Assembly: GCF_001042485.2 (NCBI RefSeq) | Contig: NZ_LBMN02000017.1 | Span: 17,200-81,199, forward strand | Direction of reading: 5' to 3' | Length of the DNA stretch: 64,000 nucleotides | Source: Bacillus paralicheniformis | Lineage (GTDB): Bacteria; Bacillota; Bacilli; Bacillales; Bacillaceae | Part shown: in pieces, positions 1 through 7,940 of the stretch | Position numbering within the stretch: position 1 is the stretch's first letter | Layout: the number at the start of each line of letters is the position of its first letter | Position numbers and translations under genes: made by a program | Notes under the pieces: generated by a model | Databases searched by the model: none | What the model was told of the DNA's origin: nothing | The model's input: only the letters and a program-made list of their open reading frames with translations

Positions 1-435
1 GATAATATAATTCTCCATAATCCAGAGGCGTCTCCCGAAGAAGTAATCGAAGCCGCAAAGGCTGCCCAAATCCATGAAGAAATTATGAAGATGCCAATGC
101 AGTATCATACAATGGTATCTGAGATGGGCATGAATATTTCTGGCGGGCAAAGGCAGCGAATCGCCCTCGCAAAGGCGCTTCTTGGAAAACCGTCGATTCT
201 CGTCCTTGATGAGGCAACCAGCTCACTTGATCATTTAAATGAATCAAAGATTGACGAGTATCTCTCTGATATTAACTGCACAAGAATTGTGATTGCCCAT
301 AGACTTACGACAGTAATGAATTGTGACATGATTGTCGTTGTCGACAACGGAAGAATCATCGAATCGGGCACACACCATGAGTTGCTGAAAAAGTCCAGTT
401 TCTACAGTGAATTCTATAAAGAAATGATTTCATAA
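1..435 (+). CDS. lanT: LanT-type ABC exporter, C-terminal part (cut by window edge)
   Basis: The reading frame is open from base 1 and ends at 435, giving the last 144 residues of an ABC transporter nucleotide-binding domain. Visible motifs are the signature SGGQRQR, the Walker B plus D-loop stretch ILVLDEATSSLD and the H-loop IAHRL. Exporters of this type, when next to lantibiotic immunity genes, are usually LanT proteins with an N-terminal C39 peptidase that removes the leader and exports the peptide; that part would lie outside the window, so the C39 domain is an inference. It is followed at once by an intrinsic terminator, so it closes its own transcription unit. A non-lantibiotic lipid or peptide exporter cannot be excluded from the NBD alone, but the neighbours argue against it. 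Confidence 0.8.
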   Translation, partial: DNIILHNPEASPEEVIEAAKAAQIHEEIMKMPMQYHTMVSEMGMNISGGQRQRIALAKALLGKPSILVLDEATSSLDHLNESKIDEYLSDINCTRIVIAHRLTTVMNCDMIVVVDNGRIIESGTHHELLKKSSFYSEFYKEMIS

Positions 436-473
436 CACGCTCTTGGATCGTCAAGAAGCGTGTCTTTTTCTAA
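436..473 (+). terminator. Intrinsic terminator after the exporter gene
   Basis: A stem of about 11 bp (ACACGCTCTTG paired with CAAGAAGCGTGT, one bulge) with a 6-nt loop is followed by CTTTTTC. It separates the exporter from the downstream immunity operon. Confidence 0.8.
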
Positions 474-486
474 AATTCGTAAAGCA

Positions 487-518
487 CACTTTACAATAAG
501 TGAAGTTTACTTTACAAT
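487..518 (+). promoter_or_regulatory. Putative promoter with repeated operator-like boxes
   Basis: The 10-mer ACTTTACAAT occurs at 488-497 and again at 509-518, a period of exactly 21 bp (two helical turns). The first copy supplies a possible -35 (TTTACA, 490-495) and the second a possible -10 (TACAAT, 513-518) with a 17-nt spacer. The first copy also sits in a small inverted repeat CACTT-6-AAGTG (487-502). A repressor bound here would cover the promoter; the XRE regulator encoded within this operon is the obvious candidate. The promoter and operator roles are inferred. Confidence 0.5.
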
Positions 519-553
519 TTAATTGAAATAACTAATTATGGAGGATGATTACC

Positions 554-856
554 ATGAATATCGAACAGATTGCGGTATACGGAAATAGTATTGGAGGAGT
601 GGTGATCCTCGCCTGCCTGGCAATTATCTGGATAGTATCGAGGCGTATGGGCAGGGATGAACGGTCAGAAGCAATTTTCCTAAGAGTCTACTCATCTATG
701 TTTTATGTGCTTGCAGCGCTTATCGCACTGAGTATTTTCTTCGGATTCGGCCATGACATCAGTGGACTAATGTATCAAAAAATAACGTCATTAATGTTTG
801 CACTAAGCGTAATTTTCGGTACTATCTATCTGTTCATTTTGAAAAGAAAGTACTGA
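554..856 (+). CDS. Small three-helix membrane protein of the lantibiotic locus
   Basis: A 100-residue protein with three predicted membrane segments, roughly residues 15-30, 48-66 and 78-96, and a basic C-terminus (KRKY). I chose the ATG at 554 because a GGAGG lies at 540-544; the in-frame ATG at 545 touches the ribosome site and has no spacing. It is the first gene of the immunity operon. No enzymatic motif is visible and I do not recognise the family. Small membrane proteins of unknown role are found in lichenicidin-type loci, so an accessory immunity or signalling role is possible but unproven. Confidence 0.7.
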   Translation: MNIEQIAVYGNSIGGVVILACLAIIWIVSRRMGRDERSEAIFLRVYSSMFYVLAALIALSIFFGFGHDISGLMYQKITSLMFALSVIFGTIYLFILKRKY

Positions 857-908
857 TTCCACATTTGACGAATAAAACAAGGAAAAATGCGATCAAGGGG
901 ATGAAAAA

Positions 909-1829
909 ATGGATGAACATCAATATATTCTGGAAACGAGACAATTAACCAAAACATACCGTAAAACAGATGTTGTGAAAAACGTGAATTTGTGCATTCA
1001 AGAGGGAGAAATTTATGGCTTCCTCGGTCCAAACGGTGCAGGAAAAACGACGACGATTCGCATGCTGCTCGGACTCATCAACCCGACAAAAGGCGAAACG
1101 AGAATCTTCGGGAAGGACTTGAAAAGCAATCGGCTTGACATTCTGCGAAACGTCGGTTCACTTGTGGAATCGCCGTCATATTATCCTCATCTCACAGGCG
1201 AGGAGAATCTGGAGGCAATCCGGAAGATACTGAATGTTCCGAAGTCTAATATTGACGATGTGCTTGAGATGGTCAGATTGACGAAAATGGCGGACAAGAA
1301 AGCGGGAGAATATTCGCTCGGCATGAAGCAGCGCTTAGGCATAGCTGCAGCGCTGCTCGGATATCCGAAACTCGTCATTCTCGATGAACCAACAAACGGA
1401 TTGGATCCGGCGGGAATCCTTGAAATACGCGAGCTCATCCTCAGACTGCCGTCCGATTACGGCATTACCGTCATGATCTCCTCGCATTTGCTTTCTGAAA
1501 TTGAACAAGTAGCCACCCAGGTAGGAATCATCGCCAACGGAGAAATGCTCTTTCAAGACGCGATCGGAGAGCTCCGTTCGAAGGCCGATACAAAGATTGT
1601 ATTTTCGACAAGTGACACGGACGGGGCGTTAGACATTTTCTCGCGTGAGGGCGTAGAGGCGGTTAAAACACAGCGCGGCCTGATGATTGAGGACAGGACT
1701 GATATGGAAATTTCCCGGCTCGCCAGAAAACTCTTTGAAAATGAGATTGACATCTTCCGAATTTACGACGAATCGAAATCACTTGAAGATATCTTCCTCG
1801 ACATGACTAAAGGGGGAGAAACACTGTGA
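909..1829 (+). CDS. lanF: Lantibiotic immunity ABC transporter ATPase 1 (LanF/BcrA type)
   Basis: A 306-residue ABC ATPase with Walker A GPNGAGKTTT (about residues 39-48), signature SLGMKQRLG, Walker B LVILDEPTNGLDP and H-loop SSH. Where most ABC proteins have a Q-loop it reads GSLVESPSYY; this glutamate 'E-loop' is a hallmark of LanF immunity ATPases. The C-terminal ~90 residues form the accessory region typical of BcrA-like proteins. LanFEG complexes expel the producer's own lantibiotic from the membrane. The stop codon overlaps the GTG start of the next permease gene, indicating translational coupling. Confidence 0.9.
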   Translation: MDEHQYILETRQLTKTYRKTDVVKNVNLCIQEGEIYGFLGPNGAGKTTTIRMLLGLINPTKGETRIFGKDLKSNRLDILRNVGSLVESPSYYPHLTGEENLEAIRKILNVPKSNIDDVLEMVRLTKMADKKAGEYSLGMKQRLGIAAALLGYPKLVILDEPTNGLDPAGILEIRELILRLPSDYGITVMISSHLLSEIEQVATQVGIIANGEMLFQDAIGELRSKADTKIVFSTSDTDGALDIFSREGVEAVKTQRGLMIEDRTDMEISRLARKLFENEIDIFRIYDESKSLEDIFLDMTKGGETL

Positions 1830-2533
1830 TCTCTGAATTGTTGAAATCTGAAATTCTGAAGATCAGAAAACTGACATGGGTAATCGTCATTTTCGGCCCA
1901 CTCGGAGTCGTCGCGATGCAAGGGGCCAATTATGCGCTCCGCTTTGATTACCTCATGTCGCGGAACCCGGATAAATGGCTGTTCCTGCTTGAAAACATCC
2001 ATGCCTACTGGCCGCCTTCCCTCCTTCTCGGAACAACGATGATCAACTCGCTGCTCGCGGGAATGGAACATCATGCAAATATGTGGAAGAAACTCTTTTC
2101 CCTCCCCGTTAAACAATGGAAAGTGTACCAGTCCAAGATTATCATCATTATCACCATGATGCTGATCTCGACAGCTATACTTCCTGCGGGCACATATGTG
2201 CTCGGCAGACTGCTTGGATTTTCGGAGACATTTCCGCTCGGGGATGCGTTGATGATGAGCTTTTATACATTATTTGCAGCACTACCTTTCGTTTTTTTAC
2301 AGTTTTGGCTCTCGGTGAAATATTCCAATCAAGGAATCGCTTTGACAATCGGCATCGCAAGTGCAGTGTTTATCATGTATGCTCACGGACTGCCTGAGTG
2401 GATGCCATGGAAATGGCCATTGTTAATAGATGGTATAGGGCAAAGCACCCTCTCAGTCATAAAGGGATTGGCCGTGGGACTGCTCATCTATTTATTTGCC
2501 TTGTTATCCCTATCACGAAAGGATGTCGCATAG
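1826..2533 (+). CDS. Lantibiotic immunity ABC permease 1a (LanE/LanG type)
   Basis: A 235-residue protein starting with GTG inside the stop codon of the preceding ATPase gene. It has about six hydrophobic segments and the N-terminal pattern SELLKSEILKIRKLTWV typical of LanE/LanG and BcrB permeases, where a short amphipathic stretch precedes the first membrane helix. The motif EHHANMWKKLFSLPVKQWKVYQSK in the first cytoplasmic loop is the usual coupling region. It should form the membrane part of the first LanFEG complex together with the next gene. Sequence alone does not say which of the pair is LanE and which LanG. Confidence 0.85.
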   Translation: MISELLKSEILKIRKLTWVIVIFGPLGVVAMQGANYALRFDYLMSRNPDKWLFLLENIHAYWPPSLLLGTTMINSLLAGMEHHANMWKKLFSLPVKQWKVYQSKIIIIITMMLISTAILPAGTYVLGRLLGFSETFPLGDALMMSFYTLFAALPFVFLQFWLSVKYSNQGIALTIGIASAVFIMYAHGLPEWMPWKWPLLIDGIGQSTLSVIKGLAVGLLIYLFALLSLSRKDVA

Positions 2534-2534
2534 T

Positions 2535-3275
2535 ATGTTCTATCAACTATTGAACTCCGAGTGGCTGAAACTAAAAAATTCAAAAATCTGGTTTATCGTG
2601 CTCGCCAGTCCAGCCCTTTCCGCTGTCATCGGTTTTTTCCCGCTCTTCAGCATTGGCTCGAGCAAATGGCTTGCACTGAGCACACAAATGATCCTTACGC
2701 ACAGTGCGCTGTTTTTGCCATTGTTGACAGGTGTACTTGCCGCTCTACTGTGCAGTAACGAGCATGCCCACGGCGGATGGAAGCAGCTGTTGACCCTGCC
2801 GGTGAGCAGGGTTCAAGTGTACGCTGCCAAATATGTCATCATCATGATCTTGCTGCTATTCACGCAGCTGTTTTTCCTGATCGGCATCTGGTTTGTGGGA
2901 AGCGTTCAAGGATTCGGCTCTCCGTTCCCCTGGTACAGCCTGGTCATGAGCTGCCTTATGGGATGGCTGTCGTGCCTTCCGCTTGCCGCCCTTCAGTTTT
3001 GGCTTGCGACCTATTTTAAAAGCTTTGCCGGTCCAAGCACCGTCAATGTAATGCTGACATTGCCGGCTATCCTCATTGCCAACTCGGAGCTGTTGGGACC
3101 TCTTTATCCTTGGTCTCATCCAATGCTCAGCATGACACAGGCTTTTTCAGCTGCAATGGGCGGAGATGCTGGCTTTTTGGCGAATGAATCAGCTTTTTAT
3201 CCGACGCTGATTGTCAGCTTCGTTGCATTCATCGGCGGCGGTGCTTTATATTTTCACAAAAAGGAATGGACATAG
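2535..3275 (+). CDS. Lantibiotic immunity ABC permease 1b (LanE/LanG type)
   Basis: A 246-residue membrane protein beginning MFYQLLNSEWLKLKNSKIW. The ATG at 2535 lies one base after the previous stop and has a GAAAGGATG ribosome site upstream; an earlier in-frame start would overlap the preceding gene by 38 bases. Six hydrophobic segments and the loop motif EHAHGGWKQLLTLPVSR match the sister permease. It completes the first ATPase-permease-permease set. Confidence 0.85.
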   Translation: MFYQLLNSEWLKLKNSKIWFIVLASPALSAVIGFFPLFSIGSSKWLALSTQMILTHSALFLPLLTGVLAALLCSNEHAHGGWKQLLTLPVSRVQVYAAKYVIIMILLLFTQLFFLIGIWFVGSVQGFGSPFPWYSLVMSCLMGWLSCLPLAALQFWLATYFKSFAGPSTVNVMLTLPAILIANSELLGPLYPWSHPMLSMTQAFSAAMGGDAGFLANESAFYPTLIVSFVAFIGGGALYFHKKEWT

Positions 3276-3298
3276 AAATTGATCAATGGGGGACAGGT

Positions 3299-3532
3299 AT
3301 GAATGCAGAAAACAAACAGAAAAAAAAACTGACGAACCGGCTTCCGGAATGGCGGGCGCGCACCAAGATGACCCAGCAGCAATTAGCGGAACGGGCGGGT
3401 GTGAGCAGGCAAACAATCATCTCAATTGAAAAAATGAAATACACCCCTTCCCTCACGCTCGCATTTGAAATTGCACATGCGTTCGGCTGTTCGATCGATG
3501 ATGTATTTGAATACAATAAAGAAGATGTGTAA
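3299..3532 (+). CDS. Small XRE-family regulator
   Basis: A 77-residue Cro/C1-type helix-turn-helix protein. The domain covers about residues 15-70: MTQQQLAERAGVSRQTI gives the HTH, followed by SLTLAFEIAHAFGCSIDDVF. The ATG at 3299 was chosen because of the GGGGGAC ribosome site just upstream; the ORF is open further but that part overlaps the previous gene. Minimal single-domain XRE proteins of this kind regulate neighbouring transporter genes and are present in lichenicidin-type clusters (LicR). It sits between the two immunity transporter sets and probably controls the operon through the repeats at 487-518, which is inference. Confidence 0.85.
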   Translation: MNAENKQKKKLTNRLPEWRARTKMTQQQLAERAGVSRQTIISIEKMKYTPSLTLAFEIAHAFGCSIDDVFEYNKEDV

Positions 3533-3556
3533 CGAAATAGAAAGGAGCGACGATTC

Positions 3557-4462
3557 TTGATCATCGAAACGAAAGGCGTGACGAAAACATACAACCGCAT
3601 CGATGTCGTGAAAGATGCCGGTTTGCTGGTTCCGGAAGGAGAAGTATACGGATTCCTCGGACCTAATGGCTCAGGAAAAACAACGATGATGCGGATGTTG
3701 ATGGGCTTGATCCGCCCCGATTCCGGTGAGATTCTTATGTTTGGAAATAGAATGCCTGATAACCGGATTTCAATTCTAGCCAAGACGGGCGCCCTGATTG
3801 AAAAGCCCTCCTACTATGAACATCTGGACGGACGCGATAATTTACGTATACTGGCCACCCTGCGCGGAATCTCAGACAACAGGGCTATCGACTGGGCGCT
3901 TGAAAGAGTCGGTCTGCACCGCGTCGGATCTAAAAAAGTAAAGTCATATTCACTCGGCATGAAGCAGCGGCTAGGCATTGCCAGCGCGATTCTTCACAAC
4001 CCCAGGCTCCTGCTGCTCGATGAGCCGACAAACGGATTGGATCCTGAGGGAATCCATGAAATACGGGAGCTAATCCGCGAACTGCCGAAAAAAGAAGGTG
4101 CCACCGTTCTTGTATCGAGCCATCTTCTTGGAGAGGTCGAGCAAATGGCAAATCGGATAGGTGTCATTTACCATGGAAACCTTCTGTTTCAAGGAGAAAT
4201 GGCGACATTGCTCTCCGATCAAAAATCTGGTTACATCATCCGCTCAACTGAAAGCGGAAAAATCATCGATATTCTGCACGAACATGGCTTAGAGACCCGC
4301 GTTGACCGGGCTGAGCAAGTGCAAGTTTCTGGAGCAGTAAAAGACAAAATAGAAGGCATTTTGATTGAAAATGAAATAACCGATTTTCATATAAACGAAT
4401 CTCCAGGGACGCTGGAAGAAGCCTATCTACAGCTAATCCGTTCCTCCGAGGTGTCTGTATGA
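3557..4462 (+). CDS. Lantibiotic immunity ABC transporter ATPase 2 (LanF/BcrA type)
   Basis: A 301-residue ABC ATPase, start TTG at 3557 with AAAGGAG at 3541-3547. Motifs: Walker A GPNGSGKTTM, signature SLGMKQRLG, Walker B LLLLDEPTNGLDP, H-loop SSH. The Q-loop position again carries glutamate (GALIEKPSYY), the LanF-type E-loop. It is clearly a paralogue of the ATPase at 909-1829 but diverged well beyond a recent duplication. Its ATGA overlap with the next gene shows that it starts a second complete LanFEG set, which fits a two-peptide lantibiotic or immunity to a second compound. Confidence 0.88.
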   Translation: MIIETKGVTKTYNRIDVVKDAGLLVPEGEVYGFLGPNGSGKTTMMRMLMGLIRPDSGEILMFGNRMPDNRISILAKTGALIEKPSYYEHLDGRDNLRILATLRGISDNRAIDWALERVGLHRVGSKKVKSYSLGMKQRLGIASAILHNPRLLLLDEPTNGLDPEGIHEIRELIRELPKKEGATVLVSSHLLGEVEQMANRIGVIYHGNLLFQGEMATLLSDQKSGYIIRSTESGKIIDILHEHGLETRVDRAEQVQVSGAVKDKIEGILIENEITDFHINESPGTLEEAYLQLIRSSEVSV

Positions 4463-5157
4463 AAAGCGTTTTTGCAGCCGAGTGGCGGAAACAAAGGCCC
4501 GCAGCCCTCCTGCTGCCATTATGTTCCGGACCGCTCCTGATTTTTGCGGCCTGTTGGACAATGATGCTCTATTTGACAAAAAACGGGCGAACCGCGGAAC
4601 AGGCCTTCCGCGTCCTTTATGAGCTTTGCACCTTGACTTGGAGCTATCTCATCATCTTTGTGGTGATGATGTTCACCTTGTTAGTGAGCGGGGTTGAGCA
4701 CAAATCGGGAATGTGGCCCGTTCTCCTTTCCACTCCGCATGCAAAGTGGAAGCATTTTTTTGTAAAAGTTATTCTAGCCACCTTACTTGTCCAGCTATTC
4801 GGTTTGATCCTGTGGCTGCTGATGGGCGGACTAGGCTTCATATTCGGAGGGACATTCCCTGAACCATTGCTCTACACGGCATTTCTGTTTGCACTTCCTT
4901 TTGTTGTCTTTCAGACGTCTGCGACAGTCGTGGTTGAAAATCCGTATATTTCCGTCAGCATCGGGATGGCGGTTTTCCTCTTTCATGCTGTGCTGCCTTA
5001 TTGGTGGCTCCCATGGGGTCCGCTTGCTGAACTGTTGCGGGCCGGAACACAGGCAAACAGCTTATTACCAGTTCTCATGCTGGTGTCGACACTGGGGTAC
5101 GGTATGTTATCTTTACTGATTTTTTACCAAAAAACCTTTTCTTCCGGAGGTGAGTGA
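4459..5157 (+). CDS. Lantibiotic immunity ABC permease 2a
   Basis: A 232-residue membrane protein whose ATG overlaps the TGA of the preceding ATPase gene. The N-terminus MKSVFAAEWRKQRPAALLL, six hydrophobic segments and the loop EHKSGMWPVLLSTPHAKWKHF follow the same plan as the permeases of the first set. It is the first membrane subunit of the second LanFEG complex. Confidence 0.85.
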   Translation: MKSVFAAEWRKQRPAALLLPLCSGPLLIFAACWTMMLYLTKNGRTAEQAFRVLYELCTLTWSYLIIFVVMMFTLLVSGVEHKSGMWPVLLSTPHAKWKHFFVKVILATLLVQLFGLILWLLMGGLGFIFGGTFPEPLLYTAFLFALPFVVFQTSATVVVENPYISVSIGMAVFLFHAVLPYWWLPWGPLAELLRAGTQANSLLPVLMLVSTLGYGMLSLLIFYQKTFSSGGE

Positions 5158-5158
5158 A

Positions 5159-5917
5159 ATGGCAAGCTTTCAGCAGGCGTTTTCGGCAGAATGGATCAAA
5201 ATTAGAAAAATGAAAATCTGGCTGATGATCATTATCCTAGTTGTCCTGCCTGTCATCTACGGATGGATTATTCATACAAAAATCATGATTGGAAAGTACG
5301 TTTACAATGAGGCGAATTCTTGGCAGATTCTTATGATGATGACCCAGATGTTTTATGGTACGGTCTTCTTTCCGATTATCATCTCCCTGATTACGGGCAC
5401 AATGTCCAAATATGAAAAACAAGCAAACAATTGGGAGCATTTGCTGATGATTCCTGCAAAGGGAACAGTGTTCTTTTTAAGCAAGATGGCTTGGACCGTA
5501 ATCATCATTCTGTCCGCACAATTGCTGATGTTCGGTTTGCAGATTGTCCTTGGCTATGCTTCTGGATATACGGACCAAATCCCAATAGGCACTTACTTAT
5601 CGGCCGTAATCCTTGGAACGGCCGGGGCAACCAGTCTCGGAACGCTCCTGTTCTATTTTTATCTACGAATGAAATCCGCTCGGACGGCCCTGATGATCAG
5701 CATATTCTTAAGTTTTCCCTCCTTCTTAGCCTTTTCGAACAATACGGACTCGTTGATACCAGTCCTTTATCCATGGGCACTGCCGCTCTATGGGATGACA
5801 AATGTATATGCCGGCACCGACAGGCTGGCAGTATTTTTTATCGTCTGCGTCGCGATGACCGCGCTCTTCTCGCTGCTCAGCATTAAAAAGTTGAATAACA
5901 GAACCTTTTATTCATGA
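5159..5917 (+). CDS. Lantibiotic immunity ABC permease 2b
   Basis: A 252-residue membrane protein. The ATG at 5159 was chosen because GGAGG lies at 5146-5150; the GTG at 5150 is part of that ribosome site. It starts one base after the previous stop codon. Features are the N-terminal amphipathic stretch AEWIKIRKMKIW, six hydrophobic segments and the loop KYEKQANNWEHLLMIPAKG. It closes the second ATPase-permease-permease set. Confidence 0.85.
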   Translation: MASFQQAFSAEWIKIRKMKIWLMIIILVVLPVIYGWIIHTKIMIGKYVYNEANSWQILMMMTQMFYGTVFFPIIISLITGTMSKYEKQANNWEHLLMIPAKGTVFFLSKMAWTVIIILSAQLLMFGLQIVLGYASGYTDQIPIGTYLSAVILGTAGATSLGTLLFYFYLRMKSARTALMISIFLSFPSFLAFSNNTDSLIPVLYPWALPLYGMTNVYAGTDRLAVFFIVCVAMTALFSLLSIKKLNNRTFYS

Positions 5918-5996
5918 TAGCCTGATACTAAAAGCCAATAAAAACTACTAACTTCTCGGCGAATTCAACATGTATGGTAGGCTGGGAGGAAAAATC

Positions 5997-7400
5997 ATGA
6001 ACATAAAACGAATTCACATATTATTATTGTGCCTGCTCGTCGTGATCATCTTTGCCCTGCCCGGGCAGGCTTCCGCTAATGACAGTCAACTTGATAGATA
6101 TACGATTTACCTAGAGAGCCCAGCCCATCACGATGATTGGGTGAAGACACTTAATGAACGAAACATAAAACTTGTATACTCAGTCGAAGAAATCGGGCTT
6201 TATCAGATAGAAGGCAGACAAAAAGAGGTTCAAGAATTGGCGGCTGAAATAAACTATATAAACAGCCATAACCAATCTGTAGCCATGCAGCCTGCCTCAC
6301 TGCATAACACTGCTCCGGCGGAGGCGACGATATTTGGGGGCACCCCTACTCTATGGGACGACTTCCAATGGGATATGAGAAAAGCGACTAATAATGGACA
6401 GACTTATCAAATCACCGAAGGAAGCAAAAACACAATCGTGGGTATCATTGATTCCGGAATTGACATGAACCATCCAGATTTGAAAGAAAACATCCTCTCC
6501 GTCCGAAACTTTGTGCCTAAAGGGGGACTGAGAGGACAGGAACCATATGAAAAGGGTGACATAAACGACAGCACAGATTACCTGGGACACGGAACATTTG
6601 TAGCCGGTCAAATTGCGGCAAATGGATTGATGAAAGGGATCGCTCCAGAAACAGGAATCAGATCTTACAGAGTATTCGGCGGGAAAAGCGCTGACACAGT
6701 CTGGATTATTGATGCGATCATCCAAGCGGCGATCGATGATGTCGATATTATCAACGTCAGCTTCGGTACATTTCTTGTAAAACAAAATCGGAAGAACAAA
6801 CAAATGCCTGATACGAATGATCTGGCTGAAATTAAAGCTTTTAAAAAAGCAGTCTCATTTGCCCATAAAAAGGGCAGTGCCGTTGTAGCCTCAATTGGAA
6901 ATGAAGGCCTTGACTTGAAAGACAAAAATGCCGTATTTGAATATTGGCGAAGTACCAAACAGGAGGACTTATCGGCAGACGGCAAAGTCATTTTGATTCC
7001 GGCCCAATTGCCGAATGTCGTCACCGTTTCCTCAATAGGTCCAAGCGGAATGAGATCCGTCTTTTCCAATTATGGAAAAAATGTCGTCGACATTGCAGCC
7101 GATGGAGGCGATCTCCGTCTTTTAAATGAAGTGGGCGAGGATCGATATTACGGAGAAGGACTGTTCAGGCAGGAATACATTCTCGGTGCAGCTCCCGGAG
7201 TAACCTATACATTCTCAATAGGCACTTCGATCGCGGCCCCAAAAGTATCCGGCGCTCTGGCCCTTCTGATTGATCAGAAACAATTGCATGACAAACCAGA
7301 CAAGGCTGTTAAAATCCTGTTAAAAAATGCTGATCGGAACGCTGACAAAATAGACACCGGTGCGGGAGTATTAAATGTCTATCGAGCATTGACTGATTGA
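5997..7400 (+). CDS. lanP: Secreted subtilisin-like lantibiotic leader peptidase (LanP)
   Basis: A 467-residue S8-family serine protease. The ATG at 5997 follows a GGGAGG site; the longer ORF start at 5970 lacks one. A signal peptide (residues 1 to about 27, ending ASA) is followed by a pro-region of about 85 residues. The catalytic triad is Asp152 (in GIIDSGID), His198 (GHGTFVAG) and Ser411 (GTSIAAP), with the oxyanion Asn302 (SIGNEG). LanP enzymes trim the leader or the remaining leader residues of one lantibiotic peptide outside the cell; LicP of lichenicidin is the closest known type. It is the last gene of the cluster and is followed by a terminator. A general extracellular protease is less likely given the context. 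Confidence 0.85.
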   Translation: MNIKRIHILLLCLLVVIIFALPGQASANDSQLDRYTIYLESPAHHDDWVKTLNERNIKLVYSVEEIGLYQIEGRQKEVQELAAEINYINSHNQSVAMQPASLHNTAPAEATIFGGTPTLWDDFQWDMRKATNNGQTYQITEGSKNTIVGIIDSGIDMNHPDLKENILSVRNFVPKGGLRGQEPYEKGDINDSTDYLGHGTFVAGQIAANGLMKGIAPETGIRSYRVFGGKSADTVWIIDAIIQAAIDDVDIINVSFGTFLVKQNRKNKQMPDTNDLAEIKAFKKAVSFAHKKGSAVVASIGNEGLDLKDKNAVFEYWRSTKQEDLSADGKVILIPAQLPNVVTVSSIGPSGMRSVFSNYGKNVVDIAADGGDLRLLNEVGEDRYYGEGLFRQEYILGAAPGVTYTFSIGTSIAAPKVSGALALLIDQKQLHDKPDKAVKILLKNADRNADKIDTGAGVLNVYRALTD

Positions 7401-7435
7401 GTGTGCGAAACTAAAAAGTTTCCCCCTTCCCTTTG

Positions 7436-7473
7436 AAAAAGCAAAAGAACTCATTGGTTCTTTTGCTTTTTTT
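7436..7473 (+). terminator. Intrinsic terminator after lanP
   Basis: AAAAGCAAAAGAAC and GTTCTTTTGCTTTT pair perfectly around a 6-nt loop and run into a T tract. It marks the right border of the lantibiotic cluster and could act in both directions. Confidence 0.88.
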
Positions 7474-7723
7474 ATAGCTGGACCATTATTTTAAGCCCGT
7501 TTTCACACATCATCCGGGGGGCTATACCCTCTCGCTGCCCTCCCTCTCCTCAACAGCCTCAATAAACGTTTACAGCTCCGCTAAGAGGTCAAAGGACCAA
7601 GGCACAATCAAAACATTTTCAGAAGGCTGAGAACCGTCTTTTAAAGGCTTTTCTATGTCTGCTTATCTTATACAATCGTCGTGGCCTCCAATCAAATGAT
7701 TTGAGAGCATGTAACATGCTATA
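7474..7723. other. Non-coding spacer between the lantibiotic locus and the first att relic
   Basis: No ORF with a ribosome site, RNA gene or strong promoter was found here. The only structure seen is a short perfect inverted repeat AGCATG/CATGCT at about 7707-7720. The stretch probably contains the scar between the outer element and the lantibiotic cluster. Confidence 0.5.
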
Positions 7724-7830
7724 TTTACGTTTTTAAAACTGAGGTGCACGGGTACGTTCTTATTCGCATCGCGAGTCAGAAGTAGAGCGCGTTTTAGAAT
7801 TGAACGGTATTCCGGATCTGCTTCAAGTAA
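7724..7830 (-). pseudogene. Degenerate displaced 3' end of rpsI (third att copy)
   Basis: This stretch aligns with 11436-11570, the last 45 codons of rpsI, with a 28-bp internal deletion after CACGG and scattered substitutions. The part at 7800-7827 is nearly identical (TTGAACGGTATTCCGG and on). It reaches about 70 bp further into rpsI than the copy at 8447-8513. It is best read as an old rpsI 3' end displaced by an earlier integration event. It is not expressed as a protein. Confidence 0.88.
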
Positions 7831-7940
7831 AAATGAAAAATAAACGCCGGAAAATTCAATTGATCAGTTTCCTTTTATGCAGTTTGAAGCCCGATTTTCA
7901 GGAGAAGGAAAAGTCCGAACAGATAAAGAGATGTGAGGCA

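Noticed and set aside
7800..7940. N-terminal extension of the DinB ORF
   Set aside because: It begins in the rpsI relic read antisense, and family homology starts at 7941.
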